Source: DAIDKA01 sp036521075 (lineage in GTDB: Bacteria; Pseudomonadota; Gammaproteobacteria; Steroidobacterales; Steroidobacteraceae). Taken from it: 64,000 nt of DNA. Within the stretch, counting starts at the first letter, position 1; each line of letters opens with the position of its first letter. Position numbers and translations under genes: made by a program. Below the pieces are notes generated by a model that ran no database searches, had not been told where the DNA came from, and saw nothing but the letters and a program-made list of their open reading frames with translations. The stretch spans positions 37,975 through 101,974 of the forward strand of contig DATDIL010000165.1 in NCBI GenBank assembly GCA_036521075.1. Reading direction: 5' to 3'. Shown in pieces: positions 16,857-25,950 of the stretch.

Positions 16857-17984
16857 CTACTTACCCGTCCGAAAGCGCGTCCACATGCGTGTCCGCAATC
16901 GTACGAACGCCTCGCTTCCCAACCGTTCCGGAATCAGCCGGGTCGCCTGCGCGCCGCGCGGATAGATCACGGCATTGGCGAGCTGCGCCTGCAGTAGTGG
17001 CTGGGACGCCGCGTTACCGTTCGGAAAGTGGATGGCATCGGAGTTCTCCGCGGCCACCTTGGGATCCATCAGGAAATTGATGAAGCGGTACGCGTTGTCC
17101 GGATGCGGGGCGTCGGCGACGATTGCCGCGGTATCGATCCACATCACTGCCCCTTCACGAGGAATGCTATAGCCGATCGAACGAGTGGAACCGGCAATAC
17201 GCAACCGCTCCCGTGCCTGCAGGGCATCTCCATTGCTGGCAATGATCAGGCAAAGATCCCCCTGCGCCAGCTGCGCCACCAGCGAATCCGTACCAATTTT
17301 GCGGATATAGGGTCGCACCGCCATCAGGGCCGCGGACGCGCGCGCCAGCACCTTCGGATCCTCGCTGTCGGGCTTCTCGCCCAACCACGCCAGAACACTC
17401 GATACGATGACGGCGGGTGACTCATACAGGCCGATGCCGCAATCAGCGAAGTGCGCCGCGATCTTCGGATCAAACAGCATTGCCCAGCTGTCGATCGGCG
17501 CCTGCGACAGATGCGAGCGGATCTGCGCCTCATCGTAGGCGAAGCCGGTGATACCCCAGGCATAGGCGACCGCGTGCGCATTACCGGAATCGTGCCGTGC
17601 CAGATCGTGCATGATCACCGGGTCCATGTTGGCAAGATTCGGCAGCGCGGACTTGTCCAGCGGGCGGATCGCACCAGCCCGCACCAGCATTTGCAGATAG
17701 GACGCGGAAGGGAAGACGACGTCATAGCCGGAATGCCCAGCGAGCAGGCGCGCGGCGAGGGTCTGATTGGAGTCGAAGAGATCATAGTGGACGAGGATTC
17801 CGGTCTGCGCCTGGAACTGCCGCAGTACGTCCGGCTTGATGTAGTCATACCAGTTGTAGACATTCAGCACCCGTTCGCCGGCGGCGGAGTGCGACGAAGC
17901 GGAAGGACGGCAGCCGCCCAGGAGCAGGCCGAGGCATCCCAGCAGTCCCAATGCAACCCTCAGCCTCGGGGTAAGTACGAACAT
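16857..17984 (-). CDS. PotD/PotF-like polyamine-type substrate-binding lipoprotein
   Basis: A 375-residue lipoprotein: the lipobox LLGGC places the lipidated Cys at residue 25. The mature part is a spermidine/putrescine-binding-like domain starting LNVYNWYDYIKPDVLRQF, with the family's later AYAWGITGFAYDEA and NAYRFINFLMDP segments. No polyamine importer permeases or PotA-type ATPase accompany it. It lies two bases after the last permease gene and 12 bases before the sigma-54 regulator. It may therefore act as a periplasmic ligand sensor for the system rather than as an import protein, which is inference. The start at 17984 is chosen because the signal peptide begins there. Confidence 0.88.
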   Translation of the reverse strand: MFVLTPRLRVALGLLGCLGLLLGGCRPSASSHSAAGERVLNVYNWYDYIKPDVLRQFQAQTGILVHYDLFDSNQTLAARLLAGHSGYDVVFPSASYLQMLVRAGAIRPLDKSALPNLANMDPVIMHDLARHDSGNAHAVAYAWGITGFAYDEAQIRSHLSQAPIDSWAMLFDPKIAAHFADCGIGLYESPAVIVSSVLAWLGEKPDSEDPKVLARASAALMAVRPYIRKIGTDSLVAQLAQGDLCLIIASNGDALQARERLRIAGSTRSIGYSIPREGAVMWIDTAAIVADAPHPDNAYRFINFLMDPKVAAENSDAIHFPNGNAASQPLLQAQLANAVIYPRGAQATRLIPERLGSEAFVRLRTRMWTRFRTGK

Positions 17985-17986
17985 CC

Positions 17987-19204
17987 TCACAGCCCCCGCG
18001 TTGCAATCGCCGGGGGAACCGATGCCGCGCGCAACGCCGGCCACAGGACTGCTATCTGACACAGCACCAGCACGATCAGCGCACCGATGCAGGCATAGGT
18101 CAGGCTCATGCGGTGAATCTCCAGGCGCGCTGCCAACCAGGTGTTGCCGGCAAGCCCGAGCGCGACTCCGAGAACGCAGCCGGTTCCGGCAATCAACAGA
18201 TTCTCGGTGTGAAAATACCTAAGGATATCGCTCCTGCGGGCCCCCAGCGCGCGCCGCATGCCGATGTGGCGCCGCCGCTGCCCGACCCAGTACATGGTCA
18301 GCCCGATGACGCCAAGAGCCGTAATCGCCAGCAGCAGTGTGTTGAGCACACCGAGCATGATGATGGTCGCGCGATTGCCGCGCTGCGCCTGACGGCGAAT
18401 TTCGGAAAACGGCAGCACATCCTCGATGATTCGTTCGTGCGTCAGCTGGAGGAGTTTCGTTGGCGCGGCGTGCACCATGGCGCCCAGCTGGCCAGGCTTG
18501 GTGTGCACCAGGTACAGGATGGCGTTGTTCACATATTGAAACGGTATGAAGACCGAATACTCGCGCCAGGGATTGCCCCACCCGGCCGTGTCCGAGGGAC
18601 GCTGCATCGTCTTGGCGATGCCGACGATCCGGCTGGAGCCGCTATGCTCGAAATACAGCACCTGCCCGAGCGCATTTCCTGCCGGAAACAAGTCCTTCGC
18701 CACGCTTTGCGTGACCACCACGGACGCTGGAAACTTGACTTGGCCGCTGCGAATTTCTCCCACTTCGCTGGCGGTGAACCAGCGTCCGGCGATGAGATTG
18801 AGGCCGTAAGTGGCAAGGCCGTGGTCGTCCACGGTGTAGATGGCCGTCCAGGCCGCAAACTTCTCCTGATCCGAGCCCCTCGCCAAAGGCCAATGCCACT
18901 CGAAGCCGGCGAGCGGCGTGCTATTGGTTGCCTCGGCATCAACCACGCCGGGCAGTGATCTCAATGCGGCCAGGTCCGCCGCAATGCGTGCCTGCAGATC
19001 AGTGGGATCCGCCGTCCAGGCGTTCGTCAACGCAAAAATATTGGCCTCATCGATGCCGCTGTCCCGCTGCATCCACTGGACCCGCTGTAGAACCATCGAC
19101 AGACTGTTGCTGATGATGGCCAGCGTCACGGCTATCTGCAAAGTGATCAACACCGCTCCGACTTTATTGCGTCGTAGAGCTCGGAGGATGGGCAATATCT
19201 CCAT
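17987..19204 (-). CDS. FtsX/MacB-type permease, type A (pair 5)
   Basis: A 405-residue permease beginning MEILPILRALRRNKVG. It has one N-terminal helix, a long periplasmic MacB-core-like domain, and three C-terminal helices (FtsX domain) containing GMRRALGARRSDILRYFHTENLL. The type-A hallmark GIDEANIF lies right after the first helix. It ends LRAASVPPAIATRGL. This is the last permease of the array, preceded by its type-B partner with a three-base gap and followed two bases later by the PotD-like gene. Probable role: half of a permease dimer driven by the single MacB-type ATPase encoded at the head of the array. Confidence 0.88.
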   Translation of the reverse strand: MEILPILRALRRNKVGAVLITLQIAVTLAIISNSLSMVLQRVQWMQRDSGIDEANIFALTNAWTADPTDLQARIAADLAALRSLPGVVDAEATNSTPLAGFEWHWPLARGSDQEKFAAWTAIYTVDDHGLATYGLNLIAGRWFTASEVGEIRSGQVKFPASVVVTQSVAKDLFPAGNALGQVLYFEHSGSSRIVGIAKTMQRPSDTAGWGNPWREYSVFIPFQYVNNAILYLVHTKPGQLGAMVHAAPTKLLQLTHERIIEDVLPFSEIRRQAQRGNRATIIMLGVLNTLLLAITALGVIGLTMYWVGQRRRHIGMRRALGARRSDILRYFHTENLLIAGTGCVLGVALGLAGNTWLAARLEIHRMSLTYACIGALIVLVLCQIAVLWPALRAASVPPAIATRGL

Positions 19205-19207
19205 GGC

Positions 19208-20527
19208 CTATTGAGCCTTCAGCTGCCAGCCGGGCTGGACTCGACTGGCGCGCCATGCGGGATACAAACCCGAACCGATTGTGGTGATGATCGCCGCGCC
19301 GAATGTGATCACCACCATCTGCGCGTCCAGGGAGATGAGGTGAAATTCAATACTGTCCACATTGCCAACACCCCGTAGACTGCGCAAAGCGGAAAGACCC
19401 GCGGCCGTCAGCACAAGTCCGAGCAATCCACCCGAGAGTCCAACGAGGAAGGTCTCGGTCAGACACTGCAGGAACAGGTCGATTCGGGCGGCACCCAGGG
19501 CGCGCCGCACACTCAACTCCAGCGCGCGGCCGGAAAACTTGGCCAGCATCAGCCCGACGGCGTTGATCAGACATACGATCAGGAACCCCATGGCAATCAT
19601 TGAGTTCACGCGTACTTCGTTGGGCACGATGCGCAGATACGCCAGCCACTGCGTCACATCGCGCAGGGCAACCTGCGGCATCCACTGGAATCGGCCAAGA
19701 CGCTGCTGTTGCGCCGCATAGCTTTGAAGGTTGGTTGTGAAAGTCTGAACCTGGCCGGCCGTCGGCAGTTCCACCCATAATTGAACCCAGGGGCAATCCG
19801 AATTCATGCGCCCCGTCCACTCAGCGGGAAGTGAAGTCTCGTCGCAGTCGTAGTCCAGCGTTTCGATCTGGCGGTCGATTGCGATCGAAAACGGCAGAAA
19901 GAAATCCTCGCCGTGGCTGGACCACGCGCCGGCCTGAGCGTCGTAGAAACGCGGGGACGGATTCCACGGGCGGATGACACCGATAACGCTATAATCGCGC
20001 TTTCCCAGATTGATCGTTCTTCCTACCGCGTCGACATCGGGGAACAGGCGATCCGCGAGCCTGGTACTCAATACGACGACATTCTCGCGATTATCATCGG
20101 CGCTGCGCCCCCATGGGGCGCCACTGCGAAAGGGCACTTCAAACATCGGGAAGAAATCACCGCCAGTTGCACGGCCGACTGCCGGGAATGGGTCGCCTCG
20201 AGAAGGTTTCACATTCAGGCTCACCGGGTACATCGACGCCTGACGCGCGTGACTCAGTTTCATCAACGCCAGCGCATCACGATAGGGAAGCTGGCGCGGG
20301 ATCCAATTCGGGTTGTGCGCCCGCGAGCCCTCGCCGAAAGTGTCTATTTGCGGCACGAACAGCTGCGAGGATTTGTCCGGAATGGGATTGGAGGACATGG
20401 CCACCAGGGTCGTGAGCATGGTCATCGCGGCGCCGATGCCGACACCGACGGCGGCGATCATGAGCATCGTCAGCACGATGTTGCGCCGCAGGCTGCGGAC
20501 CGCGAGTTCGAGGTGATAGCCGAGCAT
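19208..20527 (-). CDS. FtsX/MacB-type permease, type B (pair 5)
   Basis: A 439-residue permease starting MLGYHLELAVRSLRRN, with GGAGG-like ribosome site seven bases upstream. It has four predicted helices and a large periplasmic loop. The loop carries two cysteines 16 residues apart, followed by PWVQLWVELP, a pair kept in all five type-B copies. The cytoplasmic FtsX segment reads SVRRALGAARIDLFLQCLTETFLVG. It ends YPAWRASRVQPGWQLKAQ. The frame could be extended upstream to 20743, but that part is a shadow of the preceding type-A gene. Confidence 0.88.
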   Translation of the reverse strand: MLGYHLELAVRSLRRNIVLTMLMIAAVGVGIGAAMTMLTTLVAMSSNPIPDKSSQLFVPQIDTFGEGSRAHNPNWIPRQLPYRDALALMKLSHARQASMYPVSLNVKPSRGDPFPAVGRATGGDFFPMFEVPFRSGAPWGRSADDNRENVVVLSTRLADRLFPDVDAVGRTINLGKRDYSVIGVIRPWNPSPRFYDAQAGAWSSHGEDFFLPFSIAIDRQIETLDYDCDETSLPAEWTGRMNSDCPWVQLWVELPTAGQVQTFTTNLQSYAAQQQRLGRFQWMPQVALRDVTQWLAYLRIVPNEVRVNSMIAMGFLIVCLINAVGLMLAKFSGRALELSVRRALGAARIDLFLQCLTETFLVGLSGGLLGLVLTAAGLSALRSLRGVGNVDSIEFHLISLDAQMVVITFGAAIITTIGSGLYPAWRASRVQPGWQLKAQ

Positions 20528-20550
20528 CAGCCCTCCGTCCCCGCGCTGCC

Positions 20551-21768
20551 TTACAGTGCCCGAGTCGCCACCGCCGGCGCGATGGAGGCCGCCCGCAGCG
20601 CCGGCCACACGACGGCGGCCTGGCACAGCGCCAGCACCATGAGCGCGCCGATGCCGATGTAGGCCACGCTCATGCGCGTGAGCTCCAGGCTCGAGGCCAG
20701 CCAGGTATTGCTGCCAAGTCCCATGGCGATACCGAGGATGCAACCGGTCACGGTAATCAGCAGATTTTCAATGTGAAAGTAGCTGAGAATGTCGGCACGC
20801 CGGGCGCCCAGGGCGCGGCGCATGCCGATGAAGCGCCGCCGCTGGTTCACCCAGTACATGGTCAGCCCCACGATGCCGAAGGCCGTGATGGCCAGCAGCA
20901 GCGCACACACCGTGCCCAACATGACGCTGGTCGCGCGCCCGATCCGGTAGGCCTGATTGCGGGTCTCGGAGAACGGTTGCGCACCCTGGATTACCCGCTG
21001 ACGGGTCAGTGAGTAAAGTTTCTCCTGCACGGTGCGCATCACCTCAGCCTGGCGACCGGGCATGGCTCGGACCACGTAGAGGATACCGTTATTCAGAAAT
21101 TGAAGCGGCAGGAAGGTTGCGTACTCGACGGCGGATTCCGCAACACCCCCGCCCGCCCACGGTGTCTGCGTCTTGGCGACGATACCGATGATGCGACTGG
21201 AGTTGGTGGGCGTGAAATAAACCACCTGACCCAGCGCATTCCCGGAAGGAAACAGCGCCTTGGCCAATGGGCGGGTAACAACGATTGAGGACGGAAAAAC
21301 CTCATCGTTGATGTTCATCTTGCCCACCTCCTCGCGCGTAAACCAGCGGCCCGCGGCCAGCTGTATTCCGTAGGCAGCAAGACCGTGATCGTCCACGAAG
21401 TACTCGGTTGTTCCTGCGGTCGGATGCTTCTGATCGGGTTTACGGCTCAACCCCCAACTCCAGCCGCCGCCGCGCAGCGGGTAGCTGTTCGTCGCCATTG
21501 CGTCGACTACTCCAGGCAAGGAGCGAATGGCGGCGAGGTCCGCCTTGATCCGCGCCTCCAGATCGTCCGGATCCACCACCCAGGTGTTCGACAACGTGAA
21601 GATGTTCGCCTCGTCAATGCCGGTCGGTCGATGCATCTGCGCGACACGCTGCTGAATGATGGACAGGCTGTTGCTGACGATGGCCAAGGTCAGCGCAATC
21701 TGCAGGCAGATCAATATCGCTCCGACTTTATTGCGCCGCAGGGCACGAAGAATGGGCAGAATATCCAT
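20551..21768 (-). CDS. FtsX/MacB-type permease, type A (pair 4)
   Basis: A 405-residue type-A permease beginning MDILPILRALRRNKVG, very close to the pair-5 copy at the N-terminus. GIDEANIF follows the first helix. The C-terminal FtsX domain includes GMRRALGARRADILSYFHIENLL and ends LRAASIAPAVATRAL. It lies 24 bases after its type-B partner's stop. The strong similarity of pairs 4 and 5 suggests recent tandem duplication, while their periplasmic domains differ more than their membrane parts. Confidence 0.88.
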   Translation of the reverse strand: MDILPILRALRRNKVGAILICLQIALTLAIVSNSLSIIQQRVAQMHRPTGIDEANIFTLSNTWVVDPDDLEARIKADLAAIRSLPGVVDAMATNSYPLRGGGWSWGLSRKPDQKHPTAGTTEYFVDDHGLAAYGIQLAAGRWFTREEVGKMNINDEVFPSSIVVTRPLAKALFPSGNALGQVVYFTPTNSSRIIGIVAKTQTPWAGGGVAESAVEYATFLPLQFLNNGILYVVRAMPGRQAEVMRTVQEKLYSLTRQRVIQGAQPFSETRNQAYRIGRATSVMLGTVCALLLAITAFGIVGLTMYWVNQRRRFIGMRRALGARRADILSYFHIENLLITVTGCILGIAMGLGSNTWLASSLELTRMSVAYIGIGALMVLALCQAAVVWPALRAASIAPAVATRAL

Positions 21769-21792
21769 CGCTGACTCCCGGGAGCGGTTCGG

Positions 21793-23127
21793 TTACTGCG
21801 CCTTGAGCTGCCAGGCCGGTTGAATGCGACTGGCACGCAGCGTCGGATACAGTCCGGCGCCCACGGTCACGAGGACCGCCACCACCATCGTGATCAGGAC
21901 CATCACTGCATCCAGAGCGACCAGATGCCCGGCGGCGCTATCCTTGCTGGTCACGGCCAGCAGGGCGCGCAATCCCGACAGCCCCACACCCGTCAGAGCC
22001 AAACCCAGCAGGCCGCCCAGCACACCCACGACCAGAGTCTCGGTGAGGCCCTGCAAAAACAGGTCCATTCGCGAGGCTCCCAGGGCGCGTCGCAAGCCCA
22101 GCTCGACTGAACGGCTGGAGAACCTTGCCAACATCAGGCCAACCGCATTCACCAGGCACACGACCAGGAAGCCGGTGCCGATCAATACGTTGACGCGTAC
22201 TTCCTCGGGTATGACGTTGTTGTAGACCATCCAGTCCATGACATCATGCAGCTCCACTCGCGGCGGCCAATGAAACCGGCCGAGCTGTCGCTGCTGCGCT
22301 GCGTATCCCTGAAGAAAACTCCGGAAATTCCGCACCGCGGCCGCTGTCGGCAGTTCCACCCAGAACTGCAGCCACACACATTCGGAATTCAGGCGCCCCT
22401 CCCATCCCGACGCCGGCAGCACGTTGCACCAGAAACTGCCGGAGCCTTGAGTCTGTCGGTCGATGGCTGTGGTAAATGGCACATAGAAATCGTCCGTGTC
22501 ACTGTAGGCACCGGTGCTCAGATCGTAGAATTTCGGCGTTGGCGTCCAGGGTTGAATGACGCCGACCACCCGGTAATCGCGGGCGTTGAGGCTGATGAGC
22601 TTGCCTACCGGATCATCGTGCGGGAATACACGCTCGGCCAACTTTGAACTGAGCACCACGACATTGGCGTGTTTGTCGTCCTCGCTGCGGCCCCAGGAAG
22701 TACCGTTGCGGAACGGCACCTCAAACATCGTGAAGAAATCCGCGTAGGTCGCCCGGCCCAGCGCCTGGAAAGGCGCGCCACCCGGCGGACTCACATTCAG
22801 TGAAATTGCATACATTGCGGTCTGCCGCACCGCCCTTTGCGCTCGCATCAGGGTCGTGGCGTCGCGGTACGTAAGTTGGGTGGGCAGTTGCTGCCCGATG
22901 TTTGCGCCGGCGCTCCCACGGCGCGATTCCGGACCCCACACATCGATCAGCGGCACGAAGAGCTTGGCGGACTTGTCTGGAATCGGGTTGCCGGACATGG
23001 CCACCAGGGTGGTGAGCACCATCATGCAGGTTCCAATCCCCACGCCGATGGCGGCTACCATGAGCACTGTCAGCACCAGGTTACGGCGCAAGCTGTGGAT
23101 GGCCAGTTCCAGGTAGTAACCCAGCAT
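21793..23127 (-). CDS. FtsX/MacB-type permease, type B (pair 4)
   Basis: A 444-residue type-B permease beginning MLGYYLELAIHSLRRN, with GGAG about nine bases upstream. The periplasmic loop contains the Cys-x15-Cys pair and VWLQFWVELP. The FtsX domain reads GLRRALGASRMDLFLQGLTETLVVG. It ends YPTLRASRIQPAWQLKAQ. A frame of 650 residues reaching to 23745 crosses the gene remnant and the next type-A gene out of frame, so it is not the real start. The upstream neighbour is the scar of a deleted pair. Confidence 0.87.
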   Translation of the reverse strand: MLGYYLELAIHSLRRNLVLTVLMVAAIGVGIGTCMMVLTTLVAMSGNPIPDKSAKLFVPLIDVWGPESRRGSAGANIGQQLPTQLTYRDATTLMRAQRAVRQTAMYAISLNVSPPGGAPFQALGRATYADFFTMFEVPFRNGTSWGRSEDDKHANVVVLSSKLAERVFPHDDPVGKLISLNARDYRVVGVIQPWTPTPKFYDLSTGAYSDTDDFYVPFTTAIDRQTQGSGSFWCNVLPASGWEGRLNSECVWLQFWVELPTAAAVRNFRSFLQGYAAQQRQLGRFHWPPRVELHDVMDWMVYNNVIPEEVRVNVLIGTGFLVVCLVNAVGLMLARFSSRSVELGLRRALGASRMDLFLQGLTETLVVGVLGGLLGLALTGVGLSGLRALLAVTSKDSAAGHLVALDAVMVLITMVVAVLVTVGAGLYPTLRASRIQPAWQLKAQ

Positions 23128-23165
23128 CAAGATCGCTCCTGCAGACGAGTCGTGATAGCGCCAGC

Positions 23166-23351
23166 TTACAACGCCCGGGCGGCTATCGCTGGCGGAATCG
23201 AGGCTGCACGCCAGGCCGGCCACAACACGGCGGCCTGGCACAGCCCCAGCACAATAAGCGCCCCGATACACATGTACCCGACACTCGGCGAGGTGATGAC
23301 TACAGTGCGTCGCAGGCTGTGTAACGCAAGTCTCAGGTGATAACCGAGCAT
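23166..23351 (-). pseudogene. In-frame scar of a deleted permease pair (type B N-terminus joined to type A C-terminus)
   Basis: A 61-codon open frame with its own ATG and a GGGGA ribosome-site-like sequence. Its first 20 or so residues (MLGYHLRLALHSLRR and on) match the start of a type-B permease. From about residue 23 it matches the end of a type-A permease (GALIVLGLCQAAVLWP, then PPAIAARAL). The junction is near VITSPSVGY. It lies between A of pair 3 and B of pair 4, exactly where a further B-A pair would stand. The simplest explanation is a deletion of about 2.5 kb within a sixth pair. The remaining product has one or two hydrophobic segments and is probably non-functional. Confidence 0.85.
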
Positions 23352-23387
23352 TTTGCATTTCCCCAGGCGCAGGCCGCGAGGCCTGCT

Positions 23388-24596
23388 TTAAAGACCCCGC
23401 GCCGCCAGCGACGGCGGCACGGTAGCCGCACGCAGGGCCGGCCACAAGACTGCCAACTGACTCAACAGAAGAACCACCAGTGCGCCGACGAAGATTTGCA
23501 CCGGGCTCATGCGGGTCATCGCCAGGTGTTTGGCCAGCCACAGATTCGCGCCCAGTCCCGCGGCGATGCCCACCAAGGCGCCAATGGCCGAAATCAACAG
23601 ATTCTCGGTATGGAAGTAACGCAGAATATCGATTCGCCGCGCACCCAGCGCCCGGCGCGTACCGATCTGCCGGCGTCGCTGCGCCACCCAGAGCATGGTC
23701 AAACCAACGGTTCCACAGGCTGTGATAACCAGCATGAGCACGCACACCGTGGCCAGCAGCCAGCTGGTGGCCACCGCGACGGCGAACACTTTGGACCGAG
23801 TCGCGGAAAATGGCTCGACCCCATTCAGGATCCGCATTCGCGAGAGTTGCAGGAGTCGTTGCCTTGCCGTACGCATGACGGCCTGCTGCTGACCGGGTTT
23901 GGTGCGTACGACGTAGACCAGCTGACTGCTCACGAGCTGCGCCGGCACAAACGTCGAGAACTCCACATACTCCATGCCGGACCCGGATCCCGAGGAGGCC
24001 CGCTCGACGATGCCAACGACGCGTTGCGGATCATCGCCCGTCACATAGACCGGCCGGCCCAGTGCCTGACCGTCCGGAAACAGCCGCCTCGCAAGTGCTG
24101 CGGTGAGAACGACCGAGGCAGTAGCTCCGATCTCGTTCGCTTTGAATTCCCTGACCTCATCCGCGTTGAACCAGCGTCCGGCCACCAGTTTCAGCCCCTG
24201 GGCCGCCAGCCCGTGGACGGTATCGACGTACAAGCTGGTCTGCGCCGAGGATGTGGCCTGGTGAGGCCTCACGGACGCACCCCAGACCCAGCTTCTGCCG
24301 CTGAGCGGAAAGCTGTTGGTCGCCTCCGCGTCGATCACTCCGGGCAGTGCGCGCAGCGCCGCCACATCCGCCGCGGTGCGGGCACTCAGATCATCGGGTT
24401 GCCCTACCCACTGATTCGACATGGAGAAGATGTTTGCCTCATCCAGACCACTGGGTCGGCTGATGTCCGTCCAGTGACGCCGGATCACCGACAGTGCATT
24501 GGTCACCACCGCAAGCGTCAGCGCGATTTGCAGCGCTACCAGCAACGCGCCCACCTTGTTGCGCCTGAGCGTTGCCAGTATCGGCATGACGTCCAT
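23388..24596 (-). CDS. FtsX/MacB-type permease, type A (pair 3)
   Basis: A 402-residue type-A permease beginning MDVMPILATLRRNKVG. GLDEANIFSMSNQWVG follows the first helix. The FtsX domain reads GTRRALGARRIDILRYFHTENLL and it ends LRAATVPPSLAARGL. I chose the ATG at 24596, which matches the starts of the other type-A copies. An upstream start at 24629 would overlap the type-B gene. It is transcribed seven bases after its type-B partner and is followed by the deleted-pair scar. Confidence 0.87.
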   Translation of the reverse strand: MDVMPILATLRRNKVGALLVALQIALTLAVVTNALSVIRRHWTDISRPSGLDEANIFSMSNQWVGQPDDLSARTAADVAALRALPGVIDAEATNSFPLSGRSWVWGASVRPHQATSSAQTSLYVDTVHGLAAQGLKLVAGRWFNADEVREFKANEIGATASVVLTAALARRLFPDGQALGRPVYVTGDDPQRVVGIVERASSGSGSGMEYVEFSTFVPAQLVSSQLVYVVRTKPGQQQAVMRTARQRLLQLSRMRILNGVEPFSATRSKVFAVAVATSWLLATVCVLMLVITACGTVGLTMLWVAQRRRQIGTRRALGARRIDILRYFHTENLLISAIGALVGIAAGLGANLWLAKHLAMTRMSPVQIFVGALVVLLLSQLAVLWPALRAATVPPSLAARGL

Positions 24597-24603
24597 GACG
24601 GCC

Positions 24604-25923
24604 CTATTGCTCCTTGAGCTGCCAGGCAATGGCAGTGCGTGCCGCCCGCCAGGCCGGGTACAGGCCCGACAGAAACGTTACGCCAATGGCCAGCACTACC
24701 GTCAGGGCCATCACGTCGGGATCCAGATGCGTCATCTGCGCGGTGTAGGCGGATACGGTTTTCAAAGTTGTGCGTTGTCCGGCCAGCCCCAGGCCGGTGA
24801 GCATCAACCCCAGTACGCCGCCGAGCACACCGACCACGGCCGTTTCAACCATGCACTGCAGAAAGATGTCGGACCAGGAGGCGCCCAGCGCCCGGCGAAT
24901 CGCGTACGCGCCCGAACGGCCCGCGAATCGTGCCAGCATCAGGCCGACGGCATTGACCAGGCAGACCAACAGGAACCCCAAGGCCAGCAGCGCGTTGATG
25001 CGCACTTCATCCGGCACAACGTGTTCGATTTGCAGCCACTGGCGCACGTTGCTCAGCTGGACCAACGGCGGCCAGCCGAAGCGTCCCGACTGCTGCTGGT
25101 CGGCCGCGTAGTTGCCAAGGAAGCGGCGAAAGGCGCGTTCGGATGCCCCATCCGGCAATTCAGCCCAGAACTGTATCCACACGCAGCTGGACGCAAGGCG
25201 CGCGGCCCAGTCCGACCCCAGGTGGGTATGGCAGCTGAGGCTATTGCCGGGCAGCTCGTGCTCGATTGCCACGGTGAAGGGAATGAAAAAACCGTCGTCG
25301 CGACCGAAAGCGCTACCCCTGGGATCATAGAAGAGCGGCTGCGGACTCCACGGCTCAAGTACGCCGACCACACGAAAGGCGCCCGCCTCCATCGTGATCA
25401 CCTGCCCGACGGCGTTGCCCGCGGGAAAGAGCTTTGCGGCCAGATTGGCGCCCAGTACCACGACATTTCTGTGTGAGGCTTCGTCCTGCACGCTCCAGGG
25501 CGCCCCCGACTGGAACGGTACCTGGAACATGGCGAAGAAATCGCGATAGGTTGCCCGCCCGCCGCGCGGGATGGGTTCGCCACGAGGCGGCAGTATGACT
25601 TGCGAAATGCCGTACATGGCGGCCTGGCGAATCGCCGCGTGGGCCTGCATGAGCGCCACGGCATCGTGATAGGGCAGCATGTCCGGCAGGCGACTCTGAT
25701 TGGGGGAATCATTCTTTCGCGAAGGTGGGCCCCACACGTCGATCTGTGCGGCAAACAACTGCGAGGACTTCGCCGGAATCGGGTCACCGGACATGGCGAG
25801 CAGCACGGTGAAGACGGTCATGGTGGCGCCGATGCCGACGCCCACCGCGGCAATGATCAACACAGTCAGGGCCACATTGGCCCGCAGGCAGCGGATTGCC
25901 AGGTTGAAGTAGTACCCAATCAT
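24604..25923 (-). CDS. FtsX/MacB-type permease, type B (pair 3)
   Basis: A 439-residue type-B permease, the only copy starting MIGYYFNLAIRCLRAN. The periplasmic loop has the Cys-x15-Cys pair followed by VWIQFWAELP. The FtsX domain reads AIRRALGASWSDIFLQCMVETAVVG and it ends YPAWRAARTAIAWQLKEQ. It is the most divergent of the type-B set in the membrane parts. It lies 27 bases after the stop of the pair-2 type-A gene. Confidence 0.87.
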   Translation of the reverse strand: MIGYYFNLAIRCLRANVALTVLIIAAVGVGIGATMTVFTVLLAMSGDPIPAKSSQLFAAQIDVWGPPSRKNDSPNQSRLPDMLPYHDAVALMQAHAAIRQAAMYGISQVILPPRGEPIPRGGRATYRDFFAMFQVPFQSGAPWSVQDEASHRNVVVLGANLAAKLFPAGNAVGQVITMEAGAFRVVGVLEPWSPQPLFYDPRGSAFGRDDGFFIPFTVAIEHELPGNSLSCHTHLGSDWAARLASSCVWIQFWAELPDGASERAFRRFLGNYAADQQQSGRFGWPPLVQLSNVRQWLQIEHVVPDEVRINALLALGFLLVCLVNAVGLMLARFAGRSGAYAIRRALGASWSDIFLQCMVETAVVGVLGGVLGLMLTGLGLAGQRTTLKTVSAYTAQMTHLDPDVMALTVVLAIGVTFLSGLYPAWRAARTAIAWQLKEQ

Positions 25924-25950
25924 GATGCGCCGTGCAGCCTCACAAAACCG

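Noticed and set aside
21793..23745. 650-codon version of the pair-4 type-B permease
   Set aside because: The extra 206 codons run through the permease scar and the 3' part of the next type-A gene in another frame. The start MLGYYLELAIHSLRR at 23127 matches all other type-B copies and has its own ribosome site.
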